DNA of 64,000 nucleotides from Thermohalobaculum sp039815685 (lineage in GTDB: Bacteria; Pseudomonadota; Alphaproteobacteria; Rhodobacterales; Rhodobacteraceae), in NCBI GenBank assembly GCA_039815685.1, contig JBCBYV010000009.1, positions 1-64,000 of the forward strand, in the 5' to 3' direction. Numbering within the stretch: the stretch's first letter is position 1; the number at the start of each line of letters is the position of its first letter. Below the pieces are notes generated by a model. The model saw only the letters and a program-made list of their open reading frames with translations. It was not told where the DNA came from and made no database searches. This document shows positions 1 through 8,616 of the stretch, piece after piece. Position numbers and translations under genes: made by a program.

Positions 1-16
1 CCAAGGGAGGCCGATC

Positions 17-946
17 ATGCTGGCACTCGCTCTGGTGCTCGATGCCGTGATCGGGGAGCCCGCGCCGCTCTGGAAGCGTGTGCCGCATCCCATCGTGCTG
101 ATGGGACGGCTGGTGGATGTCCTCGACGACGGGCTCAACCGCGGGGGTTTTCGACACCTGAAGGGCCTCGTGGCGATCATTTTGCTTGTTCTCGTGACCG
201 GGGCGCCTGCGCTGATTCTCAGCATCGATCTCTTCGGAGGTGTTTTCGAGGTGCTGTTTGCGGCCATCCTCCTCGCCCATCGGAGCCTGGTGGATCATGT
301 GGGGCGTGTGGCCGAGGCGATGGGGGAGAGCCGCGAGGCGGCGATCGAGGCCGTGTCGCACATCGTGGGCCGGGACACGGCGATGCTGGACGAGCCCGGG
401 ATCGCGCGGGCGGCGATCGAATCCGGGGCCGAGAACTTCTCGGACGGTGTCGTAGCGCCCGCCTTCTGGTTCCTGATCTTCGGCCTGCCCGGGATCGTCG
501 TCTACAAGGCGGTCAACACGGCCGACAGCATGATCGGTCATCGCACCGAGCGCTATGGCCGGTTCGGATGGGCGGCAGCGCGGCTCGATGACGGGCTCAA
601 TTACCTGCCCGCGCGGCTGACCGCGGTGCTCTTTGCCGTCGTCGCGGGAAAGGGGCTGCAGCCCTTGCAGGTGGCCATGCGTGACGGCTGGCTGCATCGG
701 AGCGTCAATGCCGGCTGGCCCGAGGCGGCGATGGCGGCATCGCTCAACCTGGCGCTGGCGGGGCCGCGCCACTATGCCGGCGCGCTGACGGATGATCCCT
801 TCATGAACCCAACGGGGCGAAAGGATCCGGGGGCGAAGGACATCCGCGCCGCGGTCGCCCTTCTATGGAAGGCATGGGGGCTGCTGGTCGGGGTTGCCGC
901 TGTCCTCTGGCTTCTGGCGGTCGGATGGGGTTACGCGCTGGGCTGA
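17..946 (+). CDS. cobD: Adenosylcobinamide-phosphate synthase CobD/CbiB
   Basis: This 309-residue inner-membrane protein attaches the aminopropanol (or its phosphate) arm to adenosylcobyric acid in cobalamin synthesis. The sequence shows several hydrophobic helices (about residues 50-69, 148-168 and the C-terminus from 289) and the family motif KAVNTADSMIGH near residue 167. Length fits the CbiB family (about 300-320). An AGGGAGG ribosome site sits just before the ATG. The 3' end overlaps the end of the convergent gene at 931-1857 by 16 bases. The other cobalamin genes follow on the same strand from 1976, so the antisense gene splits what would otherwise be one operon. Function is assigned from family recognition. 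Confidence 0.93.
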   Translation: MLALALVLDAVIGEPAPLWKRVPHPIVLMGRLVDVLDDGLNRGGFRHLKGLVAIILLVLVTGAPALILSIDLFGGVFEVLFAAILLAHRSLVDHVGRVAEAMGESREAAIEAVSHIVGRDTAMLDEPGIARAAIESGAENFSDGVVAPAFWFLIFGLPGIVVYKAVNTADSMIGHRTERYGRFGWAAARLDDGLNYLPARLTAVLFAVVAGKGLQPLQVAMRDGWLHRSVNAGWPEAAMAASLNLALAGPRHYAGALTDDPFMNPTGRKDPGAKDIRAAVALLWKAWGLLVGVAAVLWLLAVGWGYALG

Positions 947-1857
947 AGCGCGGCCAGTAGCGCGGCCTCGTGTCCGGCGCCGAGGATCCAGCCTTCTTCT
1001 TCGACGACCTGGGTCAGCGCCGTCTCAGGCAGTGGGTCGATGGATCCGGCAAAGAGCGGCGCGAGGCCGGCCGCATTGTCGAGGGTAGCCATCGCCTCGG
1101 CCAAGAGGCGGACCTGGGCGCGGTCCTTGATCGGGTCCGACGACGCTCTGACAGCGGGGTCGACGAGGCTCGGATAGATCTCGGCCAGCACTGCTTCGCC
1201 GGGCTCGATGCGGGGCGGCGCGAGGCCGGTCTCGAAGGGCCAGACCGTGATCGGGAGCGGGGCGGTCGTGCGGAGCCGCTCCAGCGCGGCGATGCCGGTG
1301 AGCGCCTGCCCCCCGACGCTGCCGGTCGTGTAGAGCTTCCAGACCGGTTGCGCGCGCTTGAGCCCCTGCTCCACCAGCCGCCGCTCCGGAGGCAGGGTTG
1401 CGCCGTAGCCCGAAGGTTTGCGCTCGGGCAACGCCGGCAGGGCATGGCTGCGCGGTCGACCCCAGAAGGGACCGGGGTTGCCGAAGGCCGCGTTGAGCGC
1501 GTCGGCGACGGCAAAGCGGTTGTTTGAGTTCTTCGGCCCGTCGGTGATTTCGCGGGCGAGATGCGCCCAGATGACGCGCCAGCCAGGGGTGGTGGTTGCG
1601 CCGAAGACGGATGACGCGACACCGGACGGGTAGCCCAAGGGGAAATCAAAGCTCGCGAGCATTCGATCGCCTGCCGCTGCGCCCTGGATGAGGGTTTCCG
1701 AGACCAGCGCCATGGCTGCCTCGCGCGTGGGCGGGTTGTGGAGCTTCAGGCCATCGCGGGTGAGATCGGCGATCCAGATGCTGTTCTTGCCGGTCACGGG
1801 CCTCGCTGCAGCCGACCAGTCGACGACGATCCAGCGGTCGAAAAGGGATTGGGTCAT
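931..1857 (-). CDS. Conserved protein of unknown function inside the cob cluster
   Basis: A 308-residue soluble protein encoded antisense to the cobalamin genes. It has no signal peptide or membrane segment. Conserved-looking blocks are VVDWSAAARP (residues about 11-20), SFDFPLGYPSGV, GPKNSNNRFAVADALN, PVWKLYTTGSVGGQ and EIYPSLVDP. The early VDWSAA strand and the FDFPLGYP block suggest an RNase-H/actin-like fold of the DUF429 kind, but that is only an impression. Relatives in Rhodobacterales are, as I recall, sometimes labelled molybdopterin-guanine-dinucleotide synthesis proteins; nothing in this sequence supports that. It may share a divergent promoter region (1858-1975) with cobT. Confidence 0.8.
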   Translation of the reverse strand: MTQSLFDRWIVVDWSAAARPVTGKNSIWIADLTRDGLKLHNPPTREAAMALVSETLIQGAAAGDRMLASFDFPLGYPSGVASSVFGATTTPGWRVIWAHLAREITDGPKNSNNRFAVADALNAAFGNPGPFWGRPRSHALPALPERKPSGYGATLPPERRLVEQGLKRAQPVWKLYTTGSVGGQALTGIAALERLRTTAPLPITVWPFETGLAPPRIEPGEAVLAEIYPSLVDPAVRASSDPIKDRAQVRLLAEAMATLDNAAGLAPLFAGSIDPLPETALTQVVEEEGWILGAGHEAALLAALQPSA

Positions 1858-1975
1858 CGCCGCATTCTGCGGCCCGGCAACCGTCCTGTCACGGGGCCGT
1901 CCGGCTTGCGCGCGGCTTCAGGGCGCGCCAAGGCTGGTCCTTGCGGATGAGCCGGTGACGGAGAGGGATGAGGGC

Positions 1976-3016
1976 ATGTTGCGGGAGCGGGAGATCGCGC
2001 CGCCGCCGGCCGGGCTGGAGGGGGCGCTAGCCGAGAGGCTCGGGCAAAAGACCATGCCGCCCGGGGCGCTGGGCCGGCTCGGAGCGCTCGCCATCGCCCT
2101 TGGCGTTGCGCAGGGGCGCGCGACGCCCGCCGCCGCGCCGGCCGAGGCCCTGATCTTCGCCGCCGATCATGGGCTGGTCGCGGAGGGTGTCTCGGCCTGG
2201 CCGCAGGATGTCACGGCGCTGATGGTCGAGCGGCTCGTTCTTGGCGATGCTGCGGCACCTGTCCTGGCGCGGGCCGCTGGGGCGCAGACGACGGTGGTGG
2301 ATGTCGGCGTGGCGGGTGCCTATCGCGTGCCGCTGCCCGCGCTGATCGACGCCAAGCGGCGCCCGGGCAGTCGGAATGCCGCGATCGAGGACGCGCTGAC
2401 GCCCGCGGAGGTGAGAGCGGCTTTGGAGGCCGGGGCGGCGGCGGCGGACGCCGCGCTGGCGCGCGGGGCTGTCATTCTCGTGCCGGGCGAGATGGGCATT
2501 GGCAACACGGCGACGGCGGCGCTGCTCGCCCATGCTGCCACGGGCATCGAGCTTGCCGTGCTTGCGGGACCGGGGGCGGGGCTGGATGCGCCAGGCGTGG
2601 CGCGGAAGCTTGCGGTGCTGGAGCGCGTCGCGGCGCGGCGGCCCGGAGCCCTGGAGCCGGAAGAGGCGCTCGCGGCTTTCGGCGGGCTTGAGATCGCGGC
2701 GATGGCGGGGGCCATGATCGCCGGAGGGGCAGGGCGCGCCGCGGTGGTGGTGGACGGGTTCATCGCGACGACGGCGGCGCTCCTGGCGCTCGCCGCGCGA
2801 CCCGAGTTGCGGCCGAGCCTTGTCTTCGCGCATCGTTCTGCCGAGCCGGGCCACCAACGCCTGCTTGAGCATCTCGGGGTCGAACCGCTCCTGGATCTCG
2901 GCCTCCGTCTCGGGGAGGGGACGGGCGGCATCCTAGCGCTGCCGCTCCTGCAAGCGGCGGCGGCGATCATGGCGGAGATGGCGACCTTCGAGAGCGCCGG
3001 GATCGCGGGCCCGTGA
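1976..3016 (+). CDS. cobT: Nicotinate-nucleotide--dimethylbenzimidazole phosphoribosyltransferase CobT
   Basis: CobT makes alpha-ribazole 5'-phosphate from dimethylbenzimidazole and nicotinate mononucleotide, activating the lower ligand of cobalamin. Starting at the ATG at 1976, preceded by GAGAGGG eight bases upstream, gives 346 residues, the usual family length; the frame stays open far upstream but would add an atypical N-terminus. Motifs seen are FAADHGL early, VPGEMGIGNTATAA in the middle, and GEGTGG near the C-terminus, which carries the catalytic glutamate of the family. The stop overlaps the GTG start of cobS (GTGA), so translation is probably coupled. Confidence 0.95.
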   Translation: MLREREIAPPPAGLEGALAERLGQKTMPPGALGRLGALAIALGVAQGRATPAAAPAEALIFAADHGLVAEGVSAWPQDVTALMVERLVLGDAAAPVLARAAGAQTTVVDVGVAGAYRVPLPALIDAKRRPGSRNAAIEDALTPAEVRAALEAGAAAADAALARGAVILVPGEMGIGNTATAALLAHAATGIELAVLAGPGAGLDAPGVARKLAVLERVAARRPGALEPEEALAAFGGLEIAAMAGAMIAGGAGRAAVVVDGFIATTAALLALAARPELRPSLVFAHRSAEPGHQRLLEHLGVEPLLDLGLRLGEGTGGILALPLLQAAAAIMAEMATFESAGIAGP

Positions 3017-3816
3017 GCGCGCCGCAGCCAGCGACCACGCGCCCGGGGGCGCTGAGGCGCGAGGCTGCGCGGCTCGGTGCAGCGGTCGAGTTCCTGACGC
3101 GGTTGCCGGTGCCGAGCACGGGCTGGGAGGACGGGCGGTTGCGCTTCGCCCTCGCCTGGTTTCCGCTCGTCGGTCTCGGTCTGGGGGCCGTTCAGGGGGG
3201 CGTCCTTTATCTCGGCCTTTTCATCTTCCCCGCTCCGGTGGCCGCGGGGCTGGCCATGGCGGTTTTCTTGTGGCTGAGCGGCGCGCTGCATGAGGACGGC
3301 CTCGCCGATACGGCGGATGGGCTGGGCGGGAGCGGGGTGCCCAAGGAACGCTCGCTCGAGATCATGCATGACAGCCGGATCGGGACCTACGGTGCCGTTG
3401 CTCTGATGATCGCCATCGGGTTGCGCTGGGCCGCGCTGTCGGTCCTTGCTGTGGTGCCCGGGCTGGCCGTCGCGGCCTGTGCGGTGTCCGGTGTGCTCTC
3501 CCGTTCTGCCATCCTGCTTCTGGTGCGATTGCCCTTCGCGCGGGAGGGCGGTCTCGCTGCGATGGTCGGGCCGCCCTCAGGGGCCGCGCTCGCGGGCAGG
3601 GAGGGATCGGCCCTGGTCGCTGCTGCCGTGATCGTGGTCGCGGTCGTCGGGGCCCTGCCAGGGCTGCTCGCCATCAGTGCCGCCGTTTTGGCCGCGATCC
3701 TCGTCGCGCGGCTGGCGATGCGGCGTCTTGGCGGGGTGACGGGGGACATTTTCGGGGCAGCCGTCGCCGCCGTGGAGGTCGCGGTACTGGTCGCCCTCAC
3801 CGGAGTGCTCCTGTGA
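3013..3816 (+). CDS. cobS: Adenosylcobinamide-GDP ribazoletransferase CobS
   Basis: This inner-membrane enzyme joins adenosylcobinamide-GDP to alpha-ribazole (phosphate), the last step of nucleotide-loop assembly. The 267-residue product is strongly hydrophobic with about six to seven membrane segments. It carries the acidic family signature LHEDGLADTADGLGG near residue 95 and MHDSRIGTYGA about 25 residues later. The GTG start lies inside the cobT stop codon, and the stop overlaps the GTG start of the next gene, so cobT-cobS-cobC form a tightly coupled unit. Confidence 0.95.
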   Translation: MSAPQPATTRPGALRREAARLGAAVEFLTRLPVPSTGWEDGRLRFALAWFPLVGLGLGAVQGGVLYLGLFIFPAPVAAGLAMAVFLWLSGALHEDGLADTADGLGGSGVPKERSLEIMHDSRIGTYGAVALMIAIGLRWAALSVLAVVPGLAVAACAVSGVLSRSAILLLVRLPFAREGGLAAMVGPPSGAALAGREGSALVAAAVIVVAVVGALPGLLAISAAVLAAILVARLAMRRLGGVTGDIFGAAVAAVEVAVLVALTGVLL

Positions 3817-4400
3817 GTATGGTGCGTCCGGCGGACGGGATCGTCATGCTTCGGCATCCCCGGCCGATGGCGCCGGAGGGTCTCTGCTATGGGCGGCTCG
3901 ACCTCGCACCCGGTGCGGCGGCGCTGACCGAGATCGCGCATGCCCTTGCCGCCACCCCTGCCGCGGAGGCGGTCTTCTCGAGCCCGGCGAGGCGGGCGCT
4001 GGTGCTTGCCGAGGCGCTGGCGGCCCGGGACGGTCTGCCCTTGCGGTCTGACGAACGGCTGTTGGAGCTCGATTTCGGGACCTGGGAGGGGCGCCTGTGG
4101 TCCGAGATCGTTCGCACCGAGAGCGACCATTGGGCGGAGGATCCCGCCAACCGCGCGCCACCCGGGGGGGAGCGCTTCGTTGATCTCCTGGACCGTGTTG
4201 CCGATATCTTGAGCGAGGTGCCGCCCGGCGCGGTGATCGTGAGCCATGCGGGGCCGATCCGTGCTGCGCGCATGCTGCTGGAGCGGCAGAGTTTCGATGC
4301 GGTGTTCGCCGCGCCGGTGCCCTATGCCACGCCGATCGTGATGCGGCTGCCTGAAGGCGCGCTTCGGGAGAAGGAGAGCCCATGGCCTATCTCACGCTGA
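3813..4400 (+). CDS. cobC: Histidine phosphatase, probable alpha-ribazole phosphatase CobC
   Basis: A 195-residue histidine-phosphatase-superfamily protein, likely removing the 5'-phosphate in the nucleotide-loop branch. The phospho-acceptor motif reads LRHPRP instead of the usual RHGE/RHA. The other catalytic parts are present: FSSPARRA (arginine), LDFGTWEG (acid) and VSHAGPIRA (second histidine). The GTG start overlaps the cobS stop, and the 3' end overlaps the start of cobU by 19 bases. Context inside the cob operon is the main argument for alpha-ribazole phosphate as substrate. The Pro after the catalytic His is a mild oddity. Confidence 0.85.
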   Translation: MSMVRPADGIVMLRHPRPMAPEGLCYGRLDLAPGAAALTEIAHALAATPAAEAVFSSPARRALVLAEALAARDGLPLRSDERLLELDFGTWEGRLWSEIVRTESDHWAEDPANRAPPGGERFVDLLDRVADILSEVPPGAVIVSHAGPIRAARMLLERQSFDAVFAAPVPYATPIVMRLPEGALREKESPWPISR

Positions 4401-4900
4401 TCCTCGGCGGTGCGCGGTCGGGCAAGTCCGCGCGTGCGCTTGCCTTGGCGGAGGCTGCGGCGCCGCCCGGTCAGCGTGTCTTTGTGGCGACCGCCGAAGC
4501 GCTCGACGACGAAATGGCGGATCGGATCGCGCGGCACAAGGCGGAGCGGGGCGATGGTTGGGCTCTCGATGAGGCCCCGCTCGCGCTTGCCGAAGCCGTG
4601 TCAGGGACCGCCACGGCGGATGGGGTGTTGCTGATCGACTGCCTTACGCTCTGGCTCTCGAACCTCATGCACCGTGAACGCGATGTCGCGGTTGAGACGG
4701 AACGTCTGCTCGATGCCGTGGCGGGGGCGCCGGGTGCGGTCATCTGCGTCTCGAACGAGATCGGCATGGGGCTCGCGCCGATGAATGCCCTTGGTCGAGC
4801 ATTCCGGGATGCGCAGGGCCGGCTCAACCAGCGCGTGGCCGCTGTGTCGGATCGGGTGGAGTTCGTCGCAGCGGGGCTGCCGCTCACGCTGAAGGGTTGA
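4382..4900 (+). CDS. cobU: Bifunctional adenosylcobinamide kinase/guanylyltransferase CobU
   Basis: CobU (CobP) phosphorylates adenosylcobinamide and transfers GMP to it. The 172-residue protein has the P-loop GGARSGKS at residues 9-16, the nucleotide-binding LIDCLTLWLSNL strand, VSNEIGMG, and the C-terminal FVAAGLPLTLKG typical of the family. A histidine in ARHKAERG is placed as the guanylylated residue would be. It overlaps cobC and ends the visible cobalamin operon; the next gene converges only 6 bases away. Confidence 0.95.
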   Translation: MAYLTLILGGARSGKSARALALAEAAAPPGQRVFVATAEALDDEMADRIARHKAERGDGWALDEAPLALAEAVSGTATADGVLLIDCLTLWLSNLMHRERDVAVETERLLDAVAGAPGAVICVSNEIGMGLAPMNALGRAFRDAQGRLNQRVAAVSDRVEFVAAGLPLTLKG

Positions 4901-4906
4901 ACCGGG

Positions 4907-5740
4907 TCAGCGCGCATCGGCGGCCAGTGCCGCGAGGCGTCTGCTCGCGCCATCTGCTCCCGTCACAGCGGCGCGGACGAGGCCGTCGAAGATGCGGGCG
5001 AGGCGGCGGACATCCTCCGCCCCGGTAAGCACCAGATAGTCCGGGCCGAGATAGAGGGCGGCGCGCAGTGGGCCGAAGACGGTGAAGGGCGCGGCGAAGT
5101 TGCGGCGTGCGTCGTAGATATGCAGCCGGAGGGTCGGATAGTGCTCCTCGGTGAGTGCCGCCATCCGCTCGAGCTGCCGACGTCTGAGCGCCAGCGGCAG
5201 TCCGCGCCATGGACCGGCCCCGGCGGCGAGGTCGGTGAGGAGGTGCTCGGCCATGGCGATCTCGAGATCGGTATGTCCAAGCACCACTGCGCCTAGATTG
5301 CCTTCACCCTGCGGGAGACGGGCCTCGATCCCGCCGCTTGCCACATGGGCCAGGACCTCCGGATCGGCGAGCTGATCGGGCAGGAAGGAGGGGACGTAGC
5401 GGATCTTGTGGCCCGCAGCTTCCCGGTGCCAGCGCAGGATCGGGGTCTCGCCCTCCGCGCTCTCAGCCTCCTCAATATCGACGGAGGGGCTTATGCGGCG
5501 CTCGCCCTCCTCGCTATAGGAGAGGCCGAGAAGCCAGTCTGCGCTGACCTCCGCATGCGCGGAAATCCGGCGGAGCGCCTCCGCTCGCGGCAGGCGGGTC
5601 GAGCCCGGCGCCAGGAATTCGCTGAGCGCCGAGCGGTCGAGCCGGGTTGCGCGGGCGAAGGCGGAGAGGCCGCCGGCCTCGCGCTCGACGAGATGGCGCA
5701 GCCTTTCGGCAAAGAGGATGCTGAGATCGCGCTTGTCCAT
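4907..5740 (-). CDS. Helix-turn-helix (XRE-like) transcriptional regulator
   Basis: A 277-residue regulator with an N-terminal helix-turn-helix (about residues 20-40, including LDRSALSEFLA) and a long C-terminal effector region that I cannot assign to a ligand family. Starting at the ATG at 5740 removes a 24-residue upstream extension that runs into the control region. It is divergent from a fatty-acid desaturase, with 124 bases between the starts that contain two GCGCGAAAA copies. Regulation of itself and the desaturase is likely but inferred from layout only. Confidence 0.85.
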   Translation of the reverse strand: MDKRDLSILFAERLRHLVEREAGGLSAFARATRLDRSALSEFLAPGSTRLPRAEALRRISAHAEVSADWLLGLSYSEEGERRISPSVDIEEAESAEGETPILRWHREAAGHKIRYVPSFLPDQLADPEVLAHVASGGIEARLPQGEGNLGAVVLGHTDLEIAMAEHLLTDLAAGAGPWRGLPLALRRRQLERMAALTEEHYPTLRLHIYDARRNFAAPFTVFGPLRAALYLGPDYLVLTGAEDVRRLARIFDGLVRAAVTGADGASRRLAALAADAR

Positions 5741-5761
5741 CGATGCGAAACTACAGCAATT

Positions 5762-5821
5762 GCGCGAAAACACGACAGATGTATTGTTATCGAGGCGTAA
5801 TCTCGTTTTCACGCGCGAAAA
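5762..5821. promoter_or_regulatory. Divergent control region with two GCGCGAAAA repeats
   Basis: GCGCGAAAA occurs at 5762-5770 and again at 5813-5821, 51 bases apart, in an AT-richer stretch between the divergent regulator and desaturase starts. A GTTTTC (5804-5809) lies inverted relative to the GAAAAC of the first copy. These are candidate operators for the adjacent HTH protein. No promoter boxes are claimed. Confidence 0.4.
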
Positions 5822-5864
5822 TCGGGGCTGTGCGGAGTGGGGGACGCTACGTCACTCTCTCGCA

Positions 5865-6989
5865 ATGACCGACAGTGTTGCTTGCCCCGCCCGACGCTCC
5901 GCCCCCGACAAGATCGACGCCCAAAGGCTCAAGGACCGCAATCCGGGTGTCGTTGCGCCGGAATGGCCGACGGTTCTGCTGATCGTCCTCGCTTATGCCG
6001 TATGGCTTGGCGCCACGGCGCTTGCCGGAGCTGAGACAGGGCTCGTCGCCGGGCTCTTTGTCGCGATTCTCGTGGCGCTCTCGACGGCGCTCCATTCCTC
6101 GCTGAGCCATGAGGTGGCGCATGGCCACCCGCTGCCCTCGCGCCGCTGGTCCGAGGCGTTGGTTTGGCCCGCCATCGGCCTCGTCGTGCCCTATGAGCGG
6201 TTTCGCGAAACGCATCTTGCCCATCACCGGGACGAGCGGCTGACGGACCCGCATGAGGATCCGGAGTCGAACTTCCTCGATCCCGCGGCCTGGGCCGCAC
6301 TTTCCGCACCGGTGCGGTGTCTCCTGCGGGCCAACAACACGCTGGCTGGGCGCATCGTGCTTGGCCCTGCTCTCGGCATGATCCGGTTCGTGTGGAGTGA
6401 CTTGCTGGCGTGGCGGGACCCGGCCATCCGGCGGGCCTGGGTGCAGCACGCGCTCGGCACTCTGCCGGTCGTGGCCTGGCTCGTCGCCGTCGGCACGCCC
6501 TTCTGGGTGGTCGCGCTCGGCACCTATGGCGGGTTGTCGCTGCTGCGTATTCGGACGTTCCTGGAGCACCGGGCGCATGAGCGGGCGGCGGGGCGGTCGG
6601 TGATCATCGAGGATGGCGGGCCGCTCTCTTTTCTATTTCTCAACAATAATTTGCATGCATTGCATCATGCGGCGCCGAAGGTCGCGTGGTACCGGCTGCC
6701 GGCGCTCTACCGCGTGCGGCGGGAGGAGATTCTGCGTCGGAACCGGGGCTATCGCTTCGGGTCCTATGGCGAGGTCTTTTCTGCCTATCTCTTCCGCCGG
6801 AAAGACCCGGTGGCGCATCCGCTGATGACGGCGATGACGGCGCCGCTGCCGCGCGAAGATCAGCCGCGGAGTGCCGCGATCCGGGCGACGAGTGCCGCGG
6901 TGGAGACATCGGTCTCGACGGGCGTGCCGTCCTCGAGCGCCGGGATCAGCCCCTTGGCGAGCGCCTTGCCGAGCTCCACGCCCCACTGA
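5865..6989 (+). CDS. Fatty-acid desaturase
   Basis: An integral-membrane di-iron desaturase of 374 residues from the ATG at 5865. The three histidine boxes are visible: SHEVAHGH, THLAHHRD and NLHALHHAAP, with hydrophobic pairs of helices between them. The substrate (acyl chain or other lipid) cannot be told. The reading frame runs about 130 bases past the stop of the convergent pgi gene. The last 40 or so residues are a low-complexity Ser/Ala/Thr tail that is the antisense of pgi, so the natural end of the conserved protein is near position 6850. An upstream extension to 5718 is in frame but would enter the regulator gene. Confidence 0.9.
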   Translation: MTDSVACPARRSAPDKIDAQRLKDRNPGVVAPEWPTVLLIVLAYAVWLGATALAGAETGLVAGLFVAILVALSTALHSSLSHEVAHGHPLPSRRWSEALVWPAIGLVVPYERFRETHLAHHRDERLTDPHEDPESNFLDPAAWAALSAPVRCLLRANNTLAGRIVLGPALGMIRFVWSDLLAWRDPAIRRAWVQHALGTLPVVAWLVAVGTPFWVVALGTYGGLSLLRIRTFLEHRAHERAAGRSVIIEDGGPLSFLFLNNNLHALHHAAPKVAWYRLPALYRVRREEILRRNRGYRFGSYGEVFSAYLFRRKDPVAHPLMTAMTAPLPREDQPRSAAIRATSAAVETSVSTGVPSSSAGISPLASALPSSTPH

Positions 6990-8452
6990 TCGTAGGAATT
7001 GATGCCCCAGATCGCGCCCTGCACGAACACCTTGTGCTCGAAGAGCGCGATGAGGCGGCCGAGGCTGTAGGGATCGAGCCTGCGATAGAGGATCGTCGTG
7101 GACGGCCGGTCACCAGGGAAGGTGCGGTGGGGGGCGAGGGCGTCGATCTCGGCCGGGTCCTGCTTTGCCGCTGCCATCTCGGCGCGGACCTCGGCTTCCG
7201 TCTTGCCGAAGGCGAGGGCCGCGCCCTGGGCGAGGCAGTTTGCGAGGAGGAGGGCGTGGTGGTTGCCGAGATCCTCCCTAGGCTCGGCTGCCGCGATGAA
7301 GTCCACGGGGATCACGTCCGTGCCCTGATGGAGGAGCTGGAAGAACGAATGCTGTGCGTTCGTGCCGGGCTCGCCGAAGATCGCGGGGCCGGTGGCAACA
7401 GGGACGGGCGTGCCGCTCCGTGTGATCCGCTTGCCGTTACTCTCCATGTCGAGCTGCTGGACGTAGGCCGGGAAACGGTCGAGCCGCTGGTCATAGGGAA
7501 TGAGCGCGGTTGTGGCGTAGCCGAGGGCGTTGCGGCGCCAGATGCCGGCGAGGGCGTAGATCACCGGCAGGTTTGCCTCGAGCGGGGTCTCGAGGAAGTG
7601 GCGGTCCATGTCGGCCGCACCCTTGAGAAAGGCGCGGAAGGCCTCGGCACCCATGCCGATGGCGAGCGGCAGGCCGATGGCGGACCAGACCGAGTAGCGC
7701 CCGCCGACCCAGTCGCGAAAGCCGAAGACGCGGGTGGCGTCGATCCCGAAGGCGGCCGTGGCCTCGAGATTGGTCGAGACCGCGGCCATCTGAGCCCCCG
7801 CATCGAGCCCTGCTGCTTCGAGCCAGGCGCGAGCGGAGGCGGCGTTGGCCATGGTCTCGAGCGTGGTGAAGGTCTTCGAGGCGATGATCACGAGCGTGGT
7901 GGCGGGGTCGAGGCTGCGGATGGTGTCGGTGAGATGCGCGCCATCGACATTGGAGACGAAATGGAGGCAGGGTCCGTCCATGTCCGGGGCCAGCGCCCGG
8001 GCGGCCATGGCCGGGCCGAGATCCGAGCCGCCGATGCCGATATTGATGACGTCGGTGATCGGACCCGCGGGCGCGGCGAAGCGGCCGCTCCGCACATCCT
8101 CGGCGAAGGCGAGGAAACGCTCGAGGATCGGTGCGACCTCATCGACGCCCTCGACCGCCGGGGCGACGCTGCCGCGGAGCGCCATGTGGAGGACCGCGCG
8201 GTTCTCGGTGCTGTTGACCGGCTCGCCCGCGGCCATGCGGTCGCGGAGGCTCTCGACCCCCGCCTCGCGCGCGAGGGCGAGGAGGGCGGCCATGGCAGGG
8301 CCGTCGAGCTTTTCCTTGGAGAGATCGAGGGTGAGGTCGTCGAGTTCGTAGGAGAGGGCGGCGACGCGCGTGGGATCGGCCGCGAAGAGGTCCCGGAGAT
8401 GGATCGGGGCGAGGCGCGCTGCCTCGGCGTGGAGCTGGTCCCAGGCGGTCAT
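6860..8452 (-). CDS. pgi: Glucose-6-phosphate isomerase
   Basis: Interconverts glucose 6-phosphate and fructose 6-phosphate in the cytoplasm. The 530-residue protein is full length and has the family blocks GIGGSDLGP, IIASKTFTTLETM, GGRYSVWSAIGLPLAI and ESNGKRI, and ends with the usual LGKALA region (QWGVELGKALAKGL). It lies 164 bases downstream of glgP on the same strand, an arrangement that links glycogen breakdown to the sugar-phosphate pool. Its 3' end overlaps the tail of the convergent desaturase frame. Confidence 0.97.
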   Translation of the reverse strand: MTAWDQLHAEAARLAPIHLRDLFAADPTRVAALSYELDDLTLDLSKEKLDGPAMAALLALAREAGVESLRDRMAAGEPVNSTENRAVLHMALRGSVAPAVEGVDEVAPILERFLAFAEDVRSGRFAAPAGPITDVINIGIGGSDLGPAMAARALAPDMDGPCLHFVSNVDGAHLTDTIRSLDPATTLVIIASKTFTTLETMANAASARAWLEAAGLDAGAQMAAVSTNLEATAAFGIDATRVFGFRDWVGGRYSVWSAIGLPLAIGMGAEAFRAFLKGAADMDRHFLETPLEANLPVIYALAGIWRRNALGYATTALIPYDQRLDRFPAYVQQLDMESNGKRITRSGTPVPVATGPAIFGEPGTNAQHSFFQLLHQGTDVIPVDFIAAAEPREDLGNHHALLLANCLAQGAALAFGKTEAEVRAEMAAAKQDPAEIDALAPHRTFPGDRPSTTILYRRLDPYSLGRLIALFEHKVFVQGAIWGINSYDQWGVELGKALAKGLIPALEDGTPVETDVSTAALVARIAALRG

Positions 8453-8504
8453 GGCGGCCTCTCATTGAAGGTGCTGGGCGGGGCCCATCAGGTAGGGGAA
8501 GGGG

Positions 8505-8584
8505 GCGGGCCGACGAGTGCCCGGCTTCCTCGCCGGTCGGGCCTTCGCCTGCCCGGCATCCGTGCCGCCCACCCGCCGGCCCGC
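8505..8584. repeat. 80-bp imperfect palindromic intergenic element, copy 1
   Basis: The left arm GCGGGCCGACGAGTG (8505-8519) pairs with the right arm CACCCGCCGGCCCGC (8570-8584). The same element, with an identical 20-base right end from CCGCCCACCC to CCGGCCCGC, is present at 53742-53823. It lies between glgP and pgi and could act as a processing or termination hairpin. Confidence 0.7.
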
Positions 8585-8616
8585 CCTCCGGGTGGCCCTT
8601 GGCGGTGGCGCTGCGG

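Noticed and set aside
1858..1975. Cobalamin riboswitch ahead of cobT
   Set aside because: The gap is only 118 bases and I could not find a B12-box or the expected secondary structure.
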